From: an uncultured beta proteobacterium
GTDB lineage: Bacteria > Pseudomonadota > Gammaproteobacteria > Burkholderiales > Burkholderiaceae_C
Length of the DNA: 64,000 nt
Reading direction: 5' to 3'
Assembly (NCBI GenBank): GCA_903830985.1
Contig: CAIKVZ010000052.1
Coordinates: forward strand, 36,505 to 100,504
The translations under genes and the position numbers were made by a program. This document shows, piece after piece, positions 63,333 through 64,000 of the stretch; positions within the stretch are counted from its first letter, which is position 1, and each line of letters starts with the position of its first letter. A model generated the notes under the pieces. The model did not search any database, had not been told where the DNA came from, and worked only from the letters and a program-made list of their open reading frames with translations.

Positions 63333-64000
63333 AGCTCTGGTTCAGTCTTCTGGGGTTCGCTGCCTTGGCATCGCTCCCATTTATCGCCGGTGAATACTTC
63401 GTCAACCTGGGCAGCCAAGTACTGATTGCGGTGATCTTCGCTTCAAGCTTGAACTTGCTGGTGGGCTATGCAGGACTCACCTCGCTCGGGCATGCCAGCT
63501 ACCTCGGACTGGCTGCCTATTTTTCGGCCTGGCTGAGTTTGAAGTTTGGCCTGGGGCATGGCATCACCGCACCCGCCGCCTTGCTCCTGACGACCCTGAT
63601 GGGTATGCTGTTTGGCTGGATCGCACTGCGTGCAACCGGCTTGGGATTCTTGATGCTCACCCTGGCCTTGTCGCAGATCGTCTGGGGCTTGGGCTATCGA
63701 TGGATCTCGGTCACCAACGGCGACAACGGCTTGTCGGGCCTGACGCGCCCTTCGCCCTTCGGTATCGATTTGGAGGTCAGCGCCAATTTCTACTGGTTTG
63801 CTCTGGTCATCAGCGCAGTCTGTCTGGTCGCCATTGCGCTTTTGATTCACTCTCCATTCGGCGCCTCCATACGGGGCACACGTGACCAACCCCGTCGCAT
63901 GAGCGCTCTGGGCTACAACGTCTGGTCAATCCGCTGGTTCACGTTTGTCATTGCCAGTTTCCTGGGCGCGGTCGCAGGCCTGTTGTATGTGTATTTTCAC
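63329..64000 (+). CDS. LivM-type ABC transporter permease, 3' part outside the window
   Basis: 224 residues are visible from ATG 63329 (ATGA overlap). Markers are LNLLVGYAGLTSLGHASYLG, LRATGLGFLMLTLALSQIVW, NGDNGLSGLTRPSPFG and the coupling helix IRGTRDQPRRMSALGYN. The reading frame is open to the end of the window. Genes for the LivG- and LivF-type ATPases are expected just beyond the right edge. Confidence 0.9.
   Translation, partial: MKLWFSLLGFAALASLPFIAGEYFVNLGSQVLIAVIFASSLNLLVGYAGLTSLGHASYLGLAAYFSAWLSLKFGLGHGITAPAALLLTTLMGMLFGWIALRATGLGFLMLTLALSQIVWGLGYRWISVTNGDNGLSGLTRPSPFGIDLEVSANFYWFALVISAVCLVAIALLIHSPFGASIRGTRDQPRRMSALGYNVWSIRWFTFVIASFLGAVAGLLYVYFH

Noticed and set aside
1..64000. 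CRISPR arrays, tRNA or rRNA genes, insertion sequences and phage genes
   Set aside because: I looked for spaced direct repeats, cloverleaf-like stretches, transposase and integrase motifs and found none that I could support by eye.

Overview
The window is 64 kb of GC-rich chromosomal DNA. It fits a betaproteobacterium of the order Burkholderiales, most likely Comamonadaceae. This is inferred from gene content: an OmpC-type porin with C-terminal Phe beside a TctDE-like two-component pair, many LivKHMGF-type transporters, xanthine dehydrogenase genes, a pim-like CoA pathway and several c-di-GMP proteins. I saw no rRNA, tRNA, CRISPR array, insertion sequence or integrase. About 60 protein genes cover nearly all of the sequence.

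Layout. 1-6.6 kb: the 5' part of xdhA, an unknown small protein, a CBS-domain protein, and an HDOD-histidine kinase / REC-PAS-GGDEF-EAL pair. 6.7-9.5 kb: a TauABC/SsuABC-type importer with an NMT1-like binding protein. 9.6-13.2 kb: a porin with an N-terminal Ala/Gln coiled coil, divergent from a response regulator and sensor kinase; an 11-bp tandem repeat lies between them. 13.2-18.7 kb: a complete oligopeptide-type ABC operon, divergent from an M19 dipeptidase and a RidA protein (18.9-20.3 kb). 20.3-38.4 kb: a mixed block of UspA, cupin, degenerate HD-GYP, lipocalin, DUF2177, MASE2-GGDEF-hemerythrin, class V aminotransferase, NRAMP-like transporter, AI-2E family permease, propeller-GGDEF protein, NylB-like hydrolase, YtfE-type Fe-S repair protein behind an NsrR-like site, ModA-like protein, M20 peptidase, DMT exporter and one unknown protein.

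38.5-52.4 kb: an IclR regulator faces a long operon. It encodes a bifunctional enoyl-CoA hydratase/3-hydroxyacyl-CoA dehydrogenase, a thiolase, PimC- and PimD-like acyl-CoA dehydrogenases, an isomerase-type crotonase, a CaiB/BaiF CoA-transferase, a full LivKHMGF-type importer and a UspA. Together these look like uptake, CoA activation and beta-oxidation of a dicarboxylate or alicyclic acid, with a CoA-transferase where the known pim operon has a CoA ligase.

52.4-64 kb: a second catabolic island on two diverging transcripts around a short palindromic operator. The leftward arm holds a 3-hydroxyisobutyrate-dehydrogenase-like enzyme, a VOC protein, a dihydroxypyridine-hydroxylase-like flavoprotein and a carboxymuconolactone-decarboxylase-like protein. 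The rightward arm holds a Gfo/Idh oxidoreductase and a TetR regulator, then a flavin reductase, a luciferase-like monooxygenase, a CocE/NonD hydrolase and the start of another Liv-type importer that runs off the window. I do not recognise this gene combination as a described pathway, and it is the best candidate here for an undescribed system.
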